Source: Hippophae tibetana (Eukaryota > Streptophyta > Magnoliopsida > Rosales > Elaeagnaceae). Taken from it: DNA of 64,000 nt. A model generated the notes under the pieces. It did no database searches and was not told where the DNA came from. It saw only the letters and a list, made by a program, of their open reading frames with translations. The translations under genes and the position numbers were made by a program. The stretch lies in NCBI GenBank assembly GCA_037013495.1, contig CM072802.1, positions 66,586,483 to 66,650,482 of the forward strand, read 5' to 3'. Shown in pieces: positions 63,344-64,000 of this stretch. Position 1 is the first letter of the stretch; each line of letters starts with the position of its first letter.

Positions 63344-64000
63344 GTTGGACGCAATTCTTTTAATCCTCTATGATTTATTGATCACTAAATATCAGGTTTG
63401 GCACTGTAAAAATACGAAGATGACAATGAATGCTCGGTTTCGAGTGCCACCATGTGAGGCATTGATAGGCATGTCTAAAACCCCGTGGGAAAACTTGTGT
63501 CAAACGATGGAATTCTTGGGCAATTTTTTTCACACCTGTTTGGAATAATATTTGATCACATACTACAAAGTTTCATAATCTTTTGGACATGAGAAGTATT
63601 TTTATTTGTTTTTTGAACTCTCGGAAAATCATGAAAAATAAAAAATTCTTCCAAAATTGTCGTTCTTGTTGGATGTAATTCCTTTCATCCTCTATGATTT
63701 ATGGATCACGAAATATCAGGTTTGGGACGGTAAAAATACGAAGATGACAAGGAATGCTCGTTTTCGGGTGCCACTATGTGGGGCATTGATAGGCATGTCT
63801 AAAACTCCGTGGGCAAACTCGTGTCAAACGATGGAATACTTGGGCGACTTTTTACACACCTGTTGGAACAATATTTGATAACATACTGCAAAGTTTCATA
63901 ATCTTATGTTCCGGAAAACTAGTTTTAGTTAATTTTTGAACTCTCGGAAAATCATTAAAAATTGAAAATTAGTCCAAATTTGTCGGTTCGTGTTGGACGC
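63344..64000. repeat. Start of a 4-mer (1,296 bp) reiteration in family B
   Basis: From anchor 63,344 the sequence repeats 62,048 onward with a shift of 1,296 bp. Shared marks are AATTCTTTTAATCC, CTTTTGGACATGAG, TTGTCGTTCTTGTTGGATGT and ATTAGTCCAAATTTGTCGG. A 4-mer duplication has therefore been laid over the 11-mer. The window ends before the unit closes. Confidence 0.78.

Larger units (their letters stand above)
55259..64000. repeat. Satellite family B array, about 324-bp monomer
   Basis: About 27 monomers in the same orientation as family A and colinear with it along the whole monomer. The anchor is GTTGGACGCAATTCC, at 55,568, 55,893, 56,217, 56,542, 56,867, 57,193 and onward, averaging 324 bp, with the last at 63,992. 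Differences that define B include CATCCTCTATGATTTATTG, AAATATCAGGTTTGGCA, GGTAAAAATACGAAG (no TATAAATA), GGCATTGATAGGCATGTC, a CTCGTGTCAAACG or CTCGTCCAAACG segment, GAACTCTCGGAAAATCATG and TTCGTCCAAAATTGTCGG. By eye, identity to A is roughly four-fifths. B is a sister satellite from a common monomer, not an unrelated repeat. The array runs off the right end of the window. Confidence 0.95.

Noticed and set aside
1..64000. CRISPR array or bacterial repeat system
   Set aside because: The repeating unit is about 326 bp with no repeat/spacer alternation; all parts of the unit are conserved, and there are no cas-like genes. This is eukaryotic satellite DNA.
1..64000. Assignment to a named plant satellite by length, such as the 320-330 bp class including the Beta BamHI family
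   Set aside because: Only the length would support it. I cannot recall or compare the sequences reliably, so no family name or species is given.
1..64000. tRNA, 5S rRNA or SINE origin of the monomer
   Set aside because: I saw no A-box/B-box pair, no tRNA-like fold and no 5S-like segment. T runs occur throughout because the DNA is AT-rich.

Overview
The whole window is one uninterrupted, head-to-tail satellite DNA array. I find no gene, RNA gene, transposon, CRISPR array or single-copy interval. An AT-rich monomer of about 326 bp (roughly one third G+C; 97 of 300 bases in 241-540 by hand count) is repeated about 197 times, always in the same orientation. This indicates a eukaryotic nuclear genome, in centromeric, pericentromeric or subtelomeric heterochromatin. 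The length class, about two nucleosomes, and the layered higher-order repeats (HORs) fit a flowering plant well, but that is inference; I could not match the monomer to a named family.

Two related families meet at one sharp junction. Family A fills 1 to about 55,258 (about 170 monomers, mostly 326 or 325 bp). Family B fills about 55,259 to 64,000 (about 27 monomers, near 324 bp, roughly four-fifths identical to A by eye). Positions below use the anchor GTTGGATGCAATTCC (GTTGGACGCAATTCC in B) as monomer start. Family A has two subtypes. Type a carries CATGTCAAACGATGG and TGGACACGTGAAAT. Type b carries a CATATGAAA-like segment and TGGAAACGGGAA.

Layout of family A, with a/b strings: 1-2,959 is a 1,955-bp 6-mer (abb)2. 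From 2,960 to 25,114 the array is built from three recurring blocks: P (abaab), M (baabb, 1,629 bp) and Y (ababbaab, or a 6-mer form abbaab). The order is Y' 2,960; P+M 4,916; Y' 8,173; M 10,128; M 11,757; Y 13,386; P+M 15,993; P+M 19,251; Y 22,509. Then come an (ab)3 6-mer with a 12-bp deletion (25,115-27,057), a four-monomer M-like block (27,058-28,360), a mosaic (28,361-32,268), a 4,547-bp 14-mer present twice (32,269-36,815 and 36,816-41,362), and a long run of a 1,955-bp (ab)3 6-mer. That last HOR has a diverged copy at 40,711 (overlapping the end of the 14-mer) and six good copies from 42,667 to 54,393. The A edge (54,069-55,258) is a tandem dimer.

Layout of family B: subtype B1 next to the junction (about 55,259-57,055), then subtype B2 with an 11-mer of 3,561 bp (57,193-60,753, repeated from 60,754), overprinted by a 4-mer of 1,296 bp at the right end.

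The open reading frames of 60-115 codons are by-products of the repeat: they recur because the DNA recurs, most are opened by a single base variant, and monomer lengths are mostly not multiples of three. The biology visible here is satellite evolution by unequal exchange and homogenisation at several scales, plus short candidate protein-binding or structural motifs inside the monomer (a CENP-B-box-like sequence, a CACGTG palindrome, a TATAAATA and a dyad).
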